A stretch of 64,000 nt of DNA. It comes from Mycolicibacterium holsaticum DSM 44478 = JCM 12374 (GTDB lineage: Bacteria; Actinomycetota; Actinomycetes; Mycobacteriales; Mycobacteriaceae). The stretch is taken from contig NZ_CP080998.1 of assembly GCF_019645835.1 (NCBI RefSeq), positions 3,100,001 to 3,164,000 of the forward strand. The letters run 5' to 3'. Shown here piece after piece: positions 44,265 through 54,720 of this stretch; within the stretch, counting starts at the first letter, position 1, and each line of letters opens with the position of its first letter. The notes beneath the pieces were generated by a model, which had not been told where the DNA came from, did no database searches, and saw nothing but the letters and a program-made list of their open reading frames with translations. The position numbers and the translations under genes were made by a program.

Positions 44265-45100
44265 GGCCGGTAGTCGCGTTGGTAGCGGGTGAGGCCCTCC
44301 TGCATCACCGCCGCGACCATTTCCCCGTACTGGTTGAAGATCTTGCCCTGACACAGCGAGCGACCACCCGACGCCGACGGCGACAACTGGTCGTAGAGCA
44401 GCCATTCATCGGCCCGGAACGGGCGCATGAACCACATCGCGTGGTCCAGCGACGCGACCTGCAGGTGTTTGCGCTCTTCGGGGTAGTTGACCTGCGCTGA
44501 ACCCAGCAAGGTGAGGTCGCTCATGTAGGCCAGCGCGCAGATGTGCAGCACATGGTCGTCGGGCAGCGGGTCGCGGTGGCGGAACCACACCTGCTGCTGG
44601 GACGCCTTGCCGGGCAGCAGCGTGAGCTGGTCACGCGGCACCAGGCGCACGTCCCACTCGGCGAACTGCGCGAACCCCGCGTCGTCGAACGCCCCGCCCT
44701 TGGAGATGAAGCTGGGCAGGTCGTCGGGCGGCGGCGCGGCTGGCACGGCGTCCTGGTGTTCGATGCCGCTCTGATCGGTCTGAAACGACGCCGACATCGA
44801 GAAGATGGTCTCGCCGTGCTGGATGGCGTTGACCCGCCGCGTGACGAACGATCCGCCGTCGCGCAGCCGTTCGACGATGTACACCGAAGGGGCCCGGGCA
44901 TCGCCGGGCCGAAGAAAATAGCCGTGCAGGGAATGCACCTGGAAGCGCGAATCCACAGTGCGCACCGCCGACACCAGCGACTGTCCGGCTACATGACCGC
45001 CGAATGTCCGTTGGAAATAACCGGATTCGGGGCTGAAGACACCACCACGGTAGATGTTGACCTCGAGCTGCTCGAGATCGAGGATCTGTTCGATCGCCAC
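44261..45100 (-). CDS. tesB: acyl-CoA thioesterase II
   Basis: This 279-residue double-hotdog thioesterase is orthologous to Rv2605c (TesB2). Family features are [36 protein letters not shown] in the first hotdog and [55 protein letters not shown] at the C-terminus, with the catalytic Asp (SLDHAMWF) and Ser/Thr, Gln region. It hydrolyses acyl-CoA esters. It lies between pdxS and pdxT, an arrangement conserved in mycobacteria but without an evident biochemical reason. Confidence 0.95.
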   Translation of the reverse strand: MAIEQILDLEQLEVNIYRGGVFSPESGYFQRTFGGHVAGQSLVSAVRTVDSRFQVHSLHGYFLRPGDARAPSVYIVERLRDGGSFVTRRVNAIQHGETIFSMSASFQTDQSGIEHQDAVPAAPPPDDLPSFISKGGAFDDAGFAQFAEWDVRLVPRDQLTLLPGKASQQQVWFRHRDPLPDDHVLHICALAYMSDLTLLGSAQVNYPEERKHLQVASLDHAMWFMRPFRADEWLLYDQLSPSASGGRSLCQGKIFNQYGEMVAAVMQEGLTRYQRDYRP

Positions 45101-45109
45101 GAGATGTGT

Positions 45110-46021
45110 TTACCAGCCGCGTTCGGCGAGCCGGTGCGGGGCCGCCACATCCTCCACGTTGATGCCCACCATGGGCTCCCCCAGCCCGCGCGACACCTTT
45201 GCCAGCACGTCGGGGTCGTCATAGAAGGTGGTGGCCTTGACGATCGCGGCGGCGCGTGCCGCCGGGTCGCCGGATTTGAAGATGCCCGAGCCGACGAAGA
45301 CGCCTTCGGCGCCGAGCTGCATCATCATCGCCGCGTCGGCCGGGGTGGCGATGCCGCCCGCGGTGAACAACGTCACGGGCAACTTCCCGGCGCGCGCCAC
45401 CTCGACGACGAGATCGTACGGCGCCTGCAATTCCTTTGCGGCGACGTACAGTTCGTCTTCGGACATCGAGGTGAGACGCCGGATCTCGCCGCCGATCGAA
45501 CGCATGTGGGTGGTCGCGTTGGAGACGTCGCCGGTGCCGGCCTCGCCCTTGGAGCGGATCATCGCCGCGCCCTCGGTGATGCGGCGCAGCGCCTCGCCGA
45601 GGTTGGTCGCGCCGCACACAAACGGCACGGTGAACTTCCACTTGTCGATGTGGTGGGTGTAGTCGGCGGGGGTGAGCACCTCGGACTCGTCGACGTAGTC
45701 GACGCCGAGGCTCTGCAGGATCTGCGCCTCGACGAAATGGCCGATGCGGACCTTGGCCATCACCGGAATCGTGACCGCCGAGATGATGCCCTCGATGAGA
45801 TCGGGATCACTCATCCGCGCGACCCCGCCCTGGGAGCGGATGTCGGCAGGTACCCGCTCGAGCGCCATCACGGCCACCGCGCCGGCCGCCTCGGCGATGC
45901 GCGCCTGCTCGGGGGTGACGACGTCCATGATCACGCCGCCCTTGAGCATTTCGGCCATGCCGCGCTTGACTCGTGCGGTTCCGGTCTGCGACACAGACCC
46001 GTCGTTCGCCGCGGTTTCCAC
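45110..46021 (-). CDS. pdxS: pyridoxal 5'-phosphate synthase subunit PdxS
   Basis: This 303-residue TIM-barrel enzyme makes PLP from ribose 5-phosphate, glyceraldehyde 3-phosphate and PdxT-supplied ammonia. GTG 46021 follows GGAGGAG by 6 bases and so decides the start. Conserved blocks are [62 protein letters not shown] (with an active-site lysine), and [36 protein letters not shown]. Orthologue of Rv2606c (SnzP). pdxH, its neighbour in M. tuberculosis, is not in this window. Confidence 0.97.
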   Translation of the reverse strand: METAANDGSVSQTGTARVKRGMAEMLKGGVIMDVVTPEQARIAEAAGAVAVMALERVPADIRSQGGVARMSDPDLIEGIISAVTIPVMAKVRIGHFVEAQILQSLGVDYVDESEVLTPADYTHHIDKWKFTVPFVCGATNLGEALRRITEGAAMIRSKGEAGTGDVSNATTHMRSIGGEIRRLTSMSEDELYVAAKELQAPYDLVVEVARAGKLPVTLFTAGGIATPADAAMMMQLGAEGVFVGSGIFKSGDPAARAAAIVKATTFYDDPDVLAKVSRGLGEPMVGINVEDVAAPHRLAERGW

Positions 46022-46088
46022 TGCTATCTCCTCCAGATCGCTACTGATCCACTCTAGTGACGGCCGCAAATGCGTTTATTTCGCAGCA

Positions 46089-47135
46089 TCAGCGGATCGA
46101 TTGCAGCTGCCGCCGCGGCACGGCGCCCCGCGCGTCGGCGAGCGCGTTGGCCAGCTCGTTGGCCTGAGCCAGCAGCTCGCCGAGCTGCACGGGGTATACC
46201 GCTTCGCCGCTGGCGACCAGCTCCTGGATCATTGTCTCATCGCACCAGCGGTGCCCGTGAATGTAGGACCGCTCCAGACCGGTCCGGCCGTTCACCGACG
46301 GTTCGAACCGGCGGGTGCGGTGCACGAAGAACATCTCCTGGCTGCGGATCACCGACCCGTTGAAGTCGATCACCGCGTCGCGCCGCCACACCGGTCCGAT
46401 CATCTGGTCGGGGTCCACCTGCAGCCCCGTTTCCTCTTCGACTTCGCGGGCGGCGGCCTGCGGCAGCGTCTCGCCGTGCTGCACCGCACCGCCGACGGTG
46501 AACCACCAGCGCGGCGCGGGCTCGTCGACGGCGTCGGCGAAGGCCGGATCAGATCCGCACAACAGCAACACCGCACCCGCGTCGTCGAGCAGCGCGACCC
46601 GCGCCGAGACGCGCCTGTTCACCGTCGGGGTGCTCTGCGCCCGCTCGGCGATCTCGAAATAGGTTGGCAGCGCCGCGGTTCCGCCGAGGCGCAGCGCCCG
46701 CACCGCAGGGCGTTCCCGCAACGCGAGCGTGTCGCGGACCGCGTCGTTGTGAAAGCGCCGCGCCAACAGCACCCGGGCCTCGGCGTCGGCGAGTTCGGCG
46801 ACCAGCGCGACGGGCAGCGACGCCGGATCCACCATGGCCAGCGCCGCGGACAGTTCGTTCTCGGCGTCCTCGCGCGTGGACCGCGACGCGCGTTCGGCCG
46901 CGTCGGCCAGCGCCGCCAGCCGCTTACCCTGCGGCCCGCCGCCGTAGGCGTCGACGGCCACGGCGCGGGCGACGACGGCCCGCCGCCCCAGCGCCCCGTC
47001 CAGGGCCTGCCAGGACAGGTCGTAGCGCACGTGGAGGCGGTCGAGCCGGTTGGCGGTCTGAAACGCCCACCCGCCGACCGCCAGGATCACCGCGGCCAGC
47101 ACCGCGAGCGTGATCACCACGATCCAGGTGGTCAA
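46089..47135 (-). CDS. membrane-anchored NUDIX hydrolase
   Basis: This 348-residue protein is orthologous to Rv2609c. One N-terminal membrane helix (WIVVITLAVLAAVILAVGGWAF) is followed by a helical region (about 25-150) that looks LemA-like (NRLDRLHVRYDLSWQALDGALGRRAVVARAVA). The C-terminal Nudix domain has a perfect Nudix box, G216-x5-E222-x7-R230-E231-x-x-E234-E235-x-G237. Nudix enzymes cleave nucleoside diphosphates linked to other groups. The location beside pimA suggests a role in nucleotide-sugar or lipid-linked diphosphate handling, but that is inference. It overlaps the pimA stop. Confidence 0.9.
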   Translation of the reverse strand: MTTWIVVITLAVLAAVILAVGGWAFQTANRLDRLHVRYDLSWQALDGALGRRAVVARAVAVDAYGGGPQGKRLAALADAAERASRSTREDAENELSAALAMVDPASLPVALVAELADAEARVLLARRFHNDAVRDTLALRERPAVRALRLGGTAALPTYFEIAERAQSTPTVNRRVSARVALLDDAGAVLLLCGSDPAFADAVDEPAPRWWFTVGGAVQHGETLPQAAAREVEEETGLQVDPDQMIGPVWRRDAVIDFNGSVIRSQEMFFVHRTRRFEPSVNGRTGLERSYIHGHRWCDETMIQELVASGEAVYPVQLGELLAQANELANALADARGAVPRRQLQSIR

Positions 47136-48331
47136 TTAGATCCCCCGGTCGTCCCCCTGGCCGTCGGCCGGGCGGTGCCCCCAACGGTCTCCCCTGCTGC
47201 GCGCGCCGAACCGGCCACCTGCACCTTCATCCCGGCCCCGGCCACGGTTTCGTAGACCCGCATGATCTCGCGTGCCACCACCGACCAGTCGTAGCGGCGC
47301 ACCGCGTCCGACGCCGCCTCGATGTAGCGCTCGCGCACGATGTCGTTCTCCAGCACCTCGATCAGCCCTTCGGCGAGCGCATCGGGGTCGTCGACGCGCA
47401 CCAACCGGCCCACCTCGCCGTCCCGCAGCACCCGCCGGAACGCATCGAGGTCGCTGGCGACCACCGCGGTGCCGGCCGCCATCGCCTCGACGAGCACGAT
47501 GCCGAAGCTCTCGCCGCCGGTGTGCGGCGCGCAGTACACGTCCGCGCTGCGCATCGCCGACGCTTTCGCCCGGTCGTCGACCTGGCCGAGGAACCGAAGG
47601 TGCCCGGCCAGCTTTCCGGCGTCCTCGCGCAGTTCGTCGGCGTCGCCGCGACCCACAATGAGGATCTCGATGTCCGCGAACCGCTCGACCAGCGCGGGCA
47701 GCGCCCGCAGGAGCACGCTCATGCCCTTGCGCGGCTCGTCGTAGCGGCCGAGGAACAGCACCGACTTGCCCTGCCGCGGATAGCCTTCCAGCCGCGCCGC
47801 GGTCGCGAACGACCCCACGTCGACCCCGTTGGGTATCTCCACCGCGTCGCTGCCCAACGCCTCCATCTGCCACCGCCGCGCCAGGTCCGACACCGCGATG
47901 CGGCCGACGATCTTCTCGTGCATGGGCCGCAGGATCGGCTCGAATACGCTGAGCGTCAACGATTTTGTCGTCGAGGTGTGAAAGGTGGCGACGATCGGGC
48001 CTTCGGCGATGTTGAGCGCCAGCATCGACAGGCTCGGCGCGTTGGGCTCGTGCAGGTGCAGCACGTCGAAGTTCCCGTCGGCCAGCCACCGTTTCACCAG
48101 GCGGTGGGTGGCCGGACCGAACCGCAGCCGCGCCACCGAACCGTTGTAGGGAATCGGCACCGCCTTGCCGCCGGACACCACGTAGTCCGGCAGCGTCACG
48201 TGCGCAGACGACGGCGCCAGCACGCTGACGTCGTGCCCGCGGTCGTGCATCACCTCGGCGAGCTGCAGGACGTGGGACTGCACCCCGCCGGGAACGTCGA
48301 ACGAATACGGGCACACCATGCCGATCCGCAT
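47132..48331 (-). CDS. pimA: phosphatidylinositol alpha-mannosyltransferase
   Basis: This 399-residue GT4 glycosyltransferase adds the first mannose from GDP-mannose to phosphatidylinositol on the cytoplasmic face of the membrane. It starts MRIGMVCPYSFDVPGGVQSHV, the PimA N-terminus with the GGV nucleotide loop. It carries LDVLHLHEPNAPSLSMLAL-type and VLFLGRYDEPRKGMSVLLRALPAL segments. The GT-B donor site is GGESFGIVLVEAMAAGTAVVASDLDAFRRVL. It is about 20 residues longer than M. tuberculosis PimA owing to a Gly/Ala/Arg-rich tail. It overlaps patA and the nudix gene. Confidence 0.96.
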   Translation of the reverse strand: MRIGMVCPYSFDVPGGVQSHVLQLAEVMHDRGHDVSVLAPSSAHVTLPDYVVSGGKAVPIPYNGSVARLRFGPATHRLVKRWLADGNFDVLHLHEPNAPSLSMLALNIAEGPIVATFHTSTTKSLTLSVFEPILRPMHEKIVGRIAVSDLARRWQMEALGSDAVEIPNGVDVGSFATAARLEGYPRQGKSVLFLGRYDEPRKGMSVLLRALPALVERFADIEILIVGRGDADELREDAGKLAGHLRFLGQVDDRAKASAMRSADVYCAPHTGGESFGIVLVEAMAAGTAVVASDLDAFRRVLRDGEVGRLVRVDDPDALAEGLIEVLENDIVRERYIEAASDAVRRYDWSVVAREIMRVYETVAGAGMKVQVAGSARAAGETVGGTARPTARGTTGGSN

Positions 48332-49263
48332 CAGCTCGCTCCCAGCTTGGCGCGCCGCTCGGCGGGCAGGTCGGCCAGCCATTGCGGCTGCATCATGTGC
48401 CAGTCTGCCGGGTGCGCGGCGATGTTGCGGGCGAACCGGTCGGCCAACGCCTGGGTGATGGCGGTGACGTCACCCGACGAGGTGTCCACCGGCGGATACA
48501 CGCCCATGCCCCAGCCGTCCCCCTCGAACCAGCAGTGCGCGGGCAGCAGCACCGCACCGGTCTCGATGGCCAGCTTCGCCGACCCGGCGGGCATGCGGGT
48601 GGGCTCACCGAAGAAGTCCACCGCGACGCCGTTGCGGCTGAGGTCGCGCTCGGCCATCAGGCACACCACGCCGTTGGCGTGCAGGCGTTCGCGCAGCACC
48701 TCATACGGTGGGCGGTCGCCGCCGGACGACGGCACCACCTCGAACCCCAGGCTCTCCCGGTAGGCGACGAACCGGTGATAGAGGGATTCGGGTTTGAGGC
48801 GTTCGGCGACGGTGGTGAACGGTCCGTGGTTCTGCACCAGCCACACCCCGGCCATGTCCCAGTTGCCGCTGTGCGGAAGGGCCAGCACCACACCGCGGCC
48901 CGCCTCCAGCGCCGCCCACACCCGGTCGACGTCGTGCACGAACAACTCGCGGCCCACCGCTTCGTGGTCCATGGTGGGCAGCCGGAAGGCCTCACGCCAG
49001 TAGCGGGCGTAGGACGCCAGCGACGCCCGCATCAACCCGTCGGGCACCCGGTCGGGTGCGACGCCGAGCACCCGGGCCAGGTTCTTGCGCAGCTGTTCTG
49101 GTCCGCCGCCCCGCGCCGCGTAGTGTGCGCCCGCACCGAAGGCGTTGCGCGCCACGATCTCCGGCATGGCGCGTACCAGCCGCCAGCCGGCCGCGTAGCC
49201 CCAGTCCGTCAACCGCCCGCTCAGCGGGTTGCCCGTCTGCGGTGCCGGCTGAGTGCTCGTCAC
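48331..49263 (-). CDS. patA: phosphatidylinositol mannoside acyltransferase
   Basis: This 310-residue membrane-associated acyltransferase moves palmitoyl from palmitoyl-CoA to the 6-position of the mannose on PIM1/PIM2. The catalytic pair is seen as H131-x4-D136 in LPHSGNWDMAG, and the conserved E205 lies in CLMAERDLSRNG. GTG 49263 overlaps the pgsA stop (GTGA). Length and neighbours match Rv2611c. It acts directly after PimA, encoded by the next gene. Confidence 0.95.
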   Translation of the reverse strand: MTSTQPAPQTGNPLSGRLTDWGYAAGWRLVRAMPEIVARNAFGAGAHYAARGGGPEQLRKNLARVLGVAPDRVPDGLMRASLASYARYWREAFRLPTMDHEAVGRELFVHDVDRVWAALEAGRGVVLALPHSGNWDMAGVWLVQNHGPFTTVAERLKPESLYHRFVAYRESLGFEVVPSSGGDRPPYEVLRERLHANGVVCLMAERDLSRNGVAVDFFGEPTRMPAGSAKLAIETGAVLLPAHCWFEGDGWGMGVYPPVDTSSGDVTAITQALADRFARNIAAHPADWHMMQPQWLADLPAERRAKLGAS

Positions 49264-49928
49264 GCCTTCTCCTCCCCCTGCCCGCGGGGCGGGTGATGGT
49301 CCCTGGCGTCGGGTTTGGTCAGCGGATCCATCGCGCCCGGTGAGGTCCGCACGCTGTGCACCCGCTGCCCGAGCGTGATGAGGCTGGTGATCGCCAGCGC
49401 CCACATCGCCACGTGCAGCAGCCACGGCATCGGGAAGAACGGCAGGTCGGACAGGCCGGCGCCGGACAGCACGATGATCAGCCGCTCCGGGCGCTCGATG
49501 AGCCCACCCTCCGCGGACAGCCCGCTGGCCTCGGCGCGGGCCTTGATGTAGGAGATGACCTGCGAGGTGACCAGGCAGATCGCGGTGGCGACCACCAACG
49601 ACGCGCTGTCCAGGCCGAAGGCGGCCCACCACAGCAGCCCGCAGAAGATCGCCCCGTCGCCGATGCGGTCGCAGGTAGCGTCGAGCACCGCACCGAACCG
49701 GGTACCGCCGCCGCGCTCGCGGGCCATCGCGCCGTCGAGCATGTCGGCGAGCACGAAGAAGAACACGGCCACCGCGCCCCACCACAGCTGCCCGATCGGG
49801 AACAGCGTGAGCGCGCCGAGCACGGAGCCCGCCGTGCCCAGGATCGTGATCGTGTCGGGTGTGAAGCCGGCCCGCAGCGCGGCCTTGGCGATCGGCTTGC
49901 TGAGCTTGGCGTAGGCCGCGCGGGTCAT
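49260..49928 (-). CDS. pgsA: phosphatidylinositol phosphate synthase (CDP-alcohol phosphotransferase)
   Basis: This 222-residue integral membrane enzyme joins CDP-diacylglycerol to inositol phosphate. The full CDP-alcohol signature is present: D62-x2-D65-G66-x2-A69-R70-x8-G79-x3-D83-x3-D87. Six membrane helices are predicted. It provides the phospholipid acceptor that PimA then mannosylates. Orthologue of Rv2612c (PgsA1). It starts 14 bases after the HIT gene. Confidence 0.95.
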   Translation of the reverse strand: MTRAAYAKLSKPIAKAALRAGFTPDTITILGTAGSVLGALTLFPIGQLWWGAVAVFFFVLADMLDGAMARERGGGTRFGAVLDATCDRIGDGAIFCGLLWWAAFGLDSASLVVATAICLVTSQVISYIKARAEASGLSAEGGLIERPERLIIVLSGAGLSDLPFFPMPWLLHVAMWALAITSLITLGQRVHSVRTSPGAMDPLTKPDARDHHPPRGQGEEKA

Positions 49929-49942
49929 CAGGTAGAAGTTGC

Positions 49943-50593
49943 TCAGTGCTCCATCCCCCGTCGCTCCGTCCCCCTGTGCTTCGCGCGGGCGGTGCCCCCA
50001 CGCTCGGGCTGCCTAGCCCACTCCGTCGCCAGCAGTTGACGGGTCTCGCGCAGCAGCTGCGGCACCACCTTGGCGCCGCCGATGATCGTGATGAAGTTGG
50101 CGTCGCCGATCCAGCGCGGCACCACGTGCATGTGCAGGTGCTCGGCCAGCGAACCTCCCGACACCCTGCCGAGGTTGAGTCCGACGTTGAAGCCCATCGG
50201 GTTGGAGACGCTCTTGATGACCCGAATCGCCTTCTGGGTGCACGCCATCAGCTCGATGCTTTCCGCCTCGGTGAGGTCCTCCAGCTCCGAGACCCGCCGG
50301 TAGGGCACCACCATGAGATGGCCGGGGTTGTACGGGTACAGGTTGAGCACCACGTACACCAGCTCGCCGCGGGCGACCATCAGCCCGTCCTCGTCGGACA
50401 GCGTCGGGATCTCGGTGAAGGGCCGCGACTCGCCGGTCTTCTCGCGCCGCAACGGGGTTTCGGCGATGTAGGTCATCCGGTGCGGCGTCCACAGCCGCTG
50501 CAGATGGTCGGGCTCACCGACGCCTTGATCGACGATGGTGCGGTCGTCGGGCTCGGCGGTCGGCTCCTGACGCAGGCCTTCATCGCGGGTCAC
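49943..50593 (-). CDS. HIT-family hydrolase/phosphorylase (Rv2613c-type AP4A phosphorylase)
   Basis: This 216-residue protein contains the histidine triad H152-L-H154-M-H156 in [11 protein letters not shown] and the helical lead-in [24 protein letters not shown]. The M. tuberculosis orthologue Rv2613c has been described as a diadenosine tetraphosphate phosphorylase. The gene sits between thrS, whose enzyme can make AP4A as a side product, and pgsA. It starts with GTG 50593 overlapping the thrS stop. The last 30 residues are basic and poorly ordered. Confidence 0.92.
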   Translation of the reverse strand: MTRDEGLRQEPTAEPDDRTIVDQGVGEPDHLQRLWTPHRMTYIAETPLRREKTGESRPFTEIPTLSDEDGLMVARGELVYVVLNLYPYNPGHLMVVPYRRVSELEDLTEAESIELMACTQKAIRVIKSVSNPMGFNVGLNLGRVSGGSLAEHLHMHVVPRWIGDANFITIIGGAKVVPQLLRETRQLLATEWARQPERGGTARAKHRGTERRGMEH

Positions 50594-52644
50594 GACTCAT
50601 CGCCCACCTTGAGTAGATCGGCAGTGGGCGTGGCGTTTTCGCGGCCACTCACCCAGTTGACGATCGCATCGACGGCGGTATCGCGTGGCACACCGTTGAG
50701 CTGGGTGCGGTCGCCGAAGCGGAAGCTGACCGCCTCGGCTTCCACGTCGCGGTCCCCGGCCACCAGCATGAACGGCACCTTCTGGTTGGTGTGGTTGACG
50801 ATCTTCTTGGCCATCCGGTCGTCGCTGGTGTCGACCTCGGCGCGGATGCCGCGCAGTTTCAGTTGCGCGGCAACGCCGTTGAGGTACGGGATGTGGTCGT
50901 CGGAGACCGGGATGCCGACCACCTGCACCGGTGCCAGCCACGCCGGAAACGCGCCGGCGTAGTGCTCGGTGAGGATGCCGAAGAACCGCTCGATCGATCC
51001 GAACAGCGCGCGGTGGATCATCACCGGGCGCTGCCGGGACCCGTCGGCCGCGGTGTACTCCAGCTCGAAGCGTTCGGGGAAGTTGAAGTCCAGCTGGATG
51101 GTCGACATCTGCCAGCTGCGCCCGAGCGCGTCCTTGACCTGCACCGAAATCTTCGGACCGTAAAACGCCGCGCCGCCGGGATCGGGCACCAGCTCCAGAC
51201 CCGATGCGGCCCCGACCTCGGCGAGCACGTCGGTGGCCTCTTCCCAGAGTTCGTCGGAGCCGACGAACTTCTTGGGGTCCTTGGTCGACAGTTCGAGGTA
51301 GAAGTCGGTCAGACCGTAGTCGGCGAGCAGATCCAGCACGAAGCTCAGCAGCGAGGTCAGCTCACCGCGCATCTGGTCACGGGTGCAGTAGATGTGCGCG
51401 TCGTCCATCGTCAGGCCGCGCACCCGGGTCAGCCCGTGCACGACGCCGGACAGCTCGTAGCGGTAGACGGTGCCGAACTCGAAGAGCCGCAACGGAAGTT
51501 CGCGATAGGACCGCCCGCGGGACCGGTAGATCAGGCAGTGCATCGGGCAGTTCATCGGTTTGAGGTAGTAGTCCTGGCCCGGTTTGCGCACCGTGCCGTC
51601 CTCGTTGTACTCGGCGTCCAGGTGCATCGGCGGGAACATGCCGTCGGCGTACCAGTCCAGGTGCCCGGAGATCTTGAACAGCTCGGCCTTGGTGATGTGC
51701 GGGCTGTTGACGAACTGGTAGCCGGCCTCGTTGTGCTTGCGCCGCGAGTAGTCCTCCAGCTCGCGCCGGATGATGCCGCCCTTGGGGTGGAAAACCGCGA
51801 GGCCCGAACCGATTTCGTCGGGAAAGCTGAACAGGTCCAGTTCGGCGCCGAGCTTGCGGTGGTCGCGGCGCTGGGCCTCCTCGATCAGCTCGAGGTGGCG
51901 GTCGAGGGCTTCCTGGGACTCCCAGGCGGTGCCGTAGATGCGCTGCAGGCTGGGGTTGTCCTGGTTGCCGCGCCAGTAGGCGGCTGAGCTGCGGGTGAGT
52001 TTGAACGCCGGGATGTAGCGCGTCGTGGGGATGTGCGGGCCCCGGCACAGATCGCCCCATTCCCGTTCCTTGGTGCGGGGATTGAGGTTGTCGTAGGCGG
52101 TCAGCTCGTCGCCCCCGACCTCCATCACGTCGGGGTCCCCGGACTTGTCGTCGACGAGTTCGAGTTTGTACGGCTCGTTGGCAAGTTCTTCGCGCGCTTG
52201 GTCTTTGGACTCATACACGCGCCGCGCGAACAGCTGGCCTTCCTTGACGATCTGGCGCATGCGCTTCTCCAGCGCCGCCAGATCCTCCGGGGTGAACGCG
52301 CGCTCGACGTCGAAGTCGTAGTAGAAGCCGTCGGTGATCGGCGGGCCGATGCCGAGCTTGGCCTCGGGAAACAGGTCCTGCACGGCCTGGGCGAGCACGT
52401 GTGCGGCGGAGTGGCGCAGGACGCTGCGGCCCTCCTCGGTGTTGGCGGCCACCGGCGTCACCTCGACGTCGGCATCGGGCGCCCAGGACAAATCGCGCAG
52501 CCGGCCGTCGGGATCACGGACGACGACGATCGCGTCGACGGCGCCGCGGCTGGGCAGGCCCGCTTCCCGAACCGCCGCCCCCGCGGTGGTCCCGGCAGCG
52601 ACCCGGATCGGGGCTGCGGGGGCGTGGTTGACGGCGGCGCTCAT
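50590..52644 (-). CDS. thrS: threonyl-tRNA synthetase
   Basis: This 684-residue class II synthetase charges tRNA-Thr. ATG 52644 follows GGAGAG. The domains are: an N-terminal TGS-like domain; the editing domain with [38 protein letters not shown] (zinc-like HxxxH motif); the catalytic core with [34 protein letters not shown] (motif 2 and zinc cysteine); [28 protein letters not shown] (motif 3); and the anticodon-binding domain. It heads the thrS-HIT-pgsA-patA-pimA-nudix operon. Confidence 0.97.
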   Translation of the reverse strand: MSAAVNHAPAAPIRVAAGTTAGAAVREAGLPSRGAVDAIVVVRDPDGRLRDLSWAPDADVEVTPVAANTEEGRSVLRHSAAHVLAQAVQDLFPEAKLGIGPPITDGFYYDFDVERAFTPEDLAALEKRMRQIVKEGQLFARRVYESKDQAREELANEPYKLELVDDKSGDPDVMEVGGDELTAYDNLNPRTKEREWGDLCRGPHIPTTRYIPAFKLTRSSAAYWRGNQDNPSLQRIYGTAWESQEALDRHLELIEEAQRRDHRKLGAELDLFSFPDEIGSGLAVFHPKGGIIRRELEDYSRRKHNEAGYQFVNSPHITKAELFKISGHLDWYADGMFPPMHLDAEYNEDGTVRKPGQDYYLKPMNCPMHCLIYRSRGRSYRELPLRLFEFGTVYRYELSGVVHGLTRVRGLTMDDAHIYCTRDQMRGELTSLLSFVLDLLADYGLTDFYLELSTKDPKKFVGSDELWEEATDVLAEVGAASGLELVPDPGGAAFYGPKISVQVKDALGRSWQMSTIQLDFNFPERFELEYTAADGSRQRPVMIHRALFGSIERFFGILTEHYAGAFPAWLAPVQVVGIPVSDDHIPYLNGVAAQLKLRGIRAEVDTSDDRMAKKIVNHTNQKVPFMLVAGDRDVEAEAVSFRFGDRTQLNGVPRDTAVDAIVNWVSGRENATPTADLLKVGDES

Positions 52645-52716
52645 CGGGGACTCTCCAAGCTCTCGGGGAAATTTTCGGAACAACTCAGGACGCGACCATG
52701 CTATCTAGGCGGGCGC

Positions 52717-53142
52717 TCAGGATCCCAAGCCAATCGGGCTGGTCAACCAGGTCCACTCGATACCGACCAGTCCGGCGCTCCAGGACAGCGCCCCCAGCAG
52801 CCACAGCGTGACCCCGACGACCAGCGCGGTGAACAGGCCGCCGAGCGCCTGCACGGCCCAGTGCTGACGCTGAAACCAGGCCATCACCTCGTCGTAGCGC
52901 CGGCGCACGACGAGAAGCGCGCGTCGCGCCCAGACGAACTCAGTGGACAGAATGCCCAGCCCGACGAACACGATGGCCCAGCCCGGCCCGGGATACGGGA
53001 TCGCCACGATCCCGACGGCCAGCACCAGCAGGCCGACGACCCCGACGGCGACGCGGTAGGCGAAGTCGACCCGGCGCCGTCCGCGCAGCCGCTCGCGCCA
53101 CCGCAGCCAGCGGGGTGCCTCCTGGTCCTTCTGGTCGGTCAC
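52717..53142 (-). CDS. PGPGW/TIGR02611-family membrane protein
   Basis: This 141-residue protein carries the family motif IPYPGPGWAIVFVGLGILSTEFVWARRAL. It has about three or four hydrophobic helices (RVAVGVVGLLVLAVGIVAI, GWAIVFVGLGILSTEF and ALGGLFTALVVGVTLWLLGAL). The function of the family is unknown. The start GTG 53142 overlaps the upstream thioesterase stop (GTGA). Confidence 0.9.
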   Translation of the reverse strand: MTDQKDQEAPRWLRWRERLRGRRRVDFAYRVAVGVVGLLVLAVGIVAIPYPGPGWAIVFVGLGILSTEFVWARRALLVVRRRYDEVMAWFQRQHWAVQALGGLFTALVVGVTLWLLGALSWSAGLVGIEWTWLTSPIGLGS

Positions 53143-53756
53143 GGCTGGCCAGGTTTGAGCTTGACGAACAGCGCCTCGGCGTCGGCCAGCACGGTGTCCC
53201 CGTCAAGCAGCCGGCCTTCGATGAAGATCTTTCGGCCCTCGACGCGGTCGACGCCGGCGTCGACCGCCAACTCCTTCTCGATCGGCACGATCTGGCGGTA
53301 GTTCACATGCAGGAAGGCGGTGCGCTGCTTGTGGCCTTCGGTCATCCGGAACGCGGTGTAGCCCAGCACCGAGTCGAACAGCTGCGCAATGCACCCGCCG
53401 TGCACGGCGCCGTTGCGGCCGAGATGAAACCGGCGGAAATGGACGACGCCGCCGACCCGACCGGCGTCGGTCTTGTGGTATTCCCCCGGTATCCCGAGCA
53501 CACTGCCCCGGTTCGGCAGGTCCAGGCGCCGGCCCGACGGCGACGTCCACTCGTCGACTTCGTAGGGCACCAGCAGCCGGGAGACCTTGTCGAGCAGGTC
53601 GGCGGCTTGGGTGATCACCTCGTCGGGAGCGTCGACCGCGCGGGCGTGGTCCTGCAACGTGCGGACCCCTTCGACGAACCTGCCGTAGTCCGGCCCGCCC
53701 TTGGTGGTGGGTTGCGGCGGATTGAACCCGCCACCTGGATGCGCATCGATGCTCAC
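53139..53756 (-). CDS. PaaI-type hotdog thioesterase
   Basis: This 205-residue protein has one hotdog fold in its C-terminal two thirds, with GAVHGGCIAQLFDSVLGYTAFRM as the central helix segment and TAFLHVNYRQIVPIEKELAVDAGVDRVEGRKIFIEGRLLDGDTVLADAEALFVKL as the sheet. The N-terminal 90 residues are an extra helical region seen in actinobacterial members. It probably hydrolyses an acyl-CoA; the substrate is unknown. It forms a two-gene unit with the PGPGW protein. Confidence 0.9.
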   Translation of the reverse strand: MSIDAHPGGGFNPPQPTTKGGPDYGRFVEGVRTLQDHARAVDAPDEVITQAADLLDKVSRLLVPYEVDEWTSPSGRRLDLPNRGSVLGIPGEYHKTDAGRVGGVVHFRRFHLGRNGAVHGGCIAQLFDSVLGYTAFRMTEGHKQRTAFLHVNYRQIVPIEKELAVDAGVDRVEGRKIFIEGRLLDGDTVLADAEALFVKLKPGQP

Positions 53757-53780
53757 CCGCTCACCGTATTGCCTGGCGTG

Positions 53781-54650
53781 TTACCCGGCGGCACCGGCTT
53801 TGCTCAGCGTCTCGAACTCGTCGTCGGACAGCTCGATCGCCGCGGCGGCGACGTTCTCCTCGAGGTGGGCGACCTTGGAGGTGCCCGGGATCGGCAGCAT
53901 CACCGGGGAGCGTTTGAGCAGCCACGCCAGCGCCAGCTGCGACGGGGACGCGTGGTGGTCGGCGGCGATGCGTTGCAGCGGACCGTCGGGCGCCGCCAAC
54001 GGACCGGCGGCCAGCGGAAACCACGGGATGAACCCGACACTTTGCGCTTCGCAGGCCGCCAGCAGCGGTTCGGCGGCGCGCATGGTGAGGTTGTACATGT
54101 TCTGCACCGACACGATGGTGGCGACCTTCTGCGCGGCTTCGAGCTGCTCGACGGAGATCTCCGACAGCCCGATGTGGCGGATCTTGCCTTCCTGCTGCAG
54201 CGCCACGAGTTCACCCAGTTGATCTTCGGCGGGGAACTTGTCGTCGATGCGGTGCAGCTGGAACAGGTCGATGGTGTCGACGCCGAGGCGGCGCAGGCTC
54301 ATCTCGCATTCCTGACGCAGATACGGCGGATAGCCGAGCACCGGCCACTCGTCGGGCCCGGTGCGCACCAGACCGGCCTTGGTCGCGATCACCACGCCGT
54401 CGTAGGGATGCAGCGCTTCGCGGATCAACTCCTCGGAGACGTACGGGCCGTAGGAGTCGGCGGTGTCGATGAAGTCGACGCCCAACTCGACGGCGCGACG
54501 CAGCACCCGGATGCATTCATCACGGTCGACCGCCGGCCCCCACACCCCTGTGCCGGTCAGCCGCATGGCGCCGAAGCCGAGACGGTTGACGGTCAGGTCA
54601 CCGCCGATGGTGAACGTTCCCGATGCCTGCGCGATGCTCTTGGTGGTCAT
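53781..54650 (-). CDS. aldo/keto reductase
   Basis: This 289-residue NADPH-dependent oxidoreductase has the complete catalytic tetrad: D62 (FIDTADSYGP), Y67, K91 (VIATKAG) and H133 (LFQLHRID). The cofactor-site C-terminal segment LPIPGTSKVAHLEENVAAAAIELSDDE is classical. No specific substrate can be assigned. Confidence 0.94.
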   Translation of the reverse strand: MTTKSIAQASGTFTIGGDLTVNRLGFGAMRLTGTGVWGPAVDRDECIRVLRRAVELGVDFIDTADSYGPYVSEELIREALHPYDGVVIATKAGLVRTGPDEWPVLGYPPYLRQECEMSLRRLGVDTIDLFQLHRIDDKFPAEDQLGELVALQQEGKIRHIGLSEISVEQLEAAQKVATIVSVQNMYNLTMRAAEPLLAACEAQSVGFIPWFPLAAGPLAAPDGPLQRIAADHHASPSQLALAWLLKRSPVMLPIPGTSKVAHLEENVAAAAIELSDDEFETLSKAGAAG

Positions 54651-54720
54651 GATTTGAACGTACGCCGCGCCGTGACGGTCGCAACCCCACGCAGCCCGCG
54701 ACGCGATAGCGTCACCGCTG

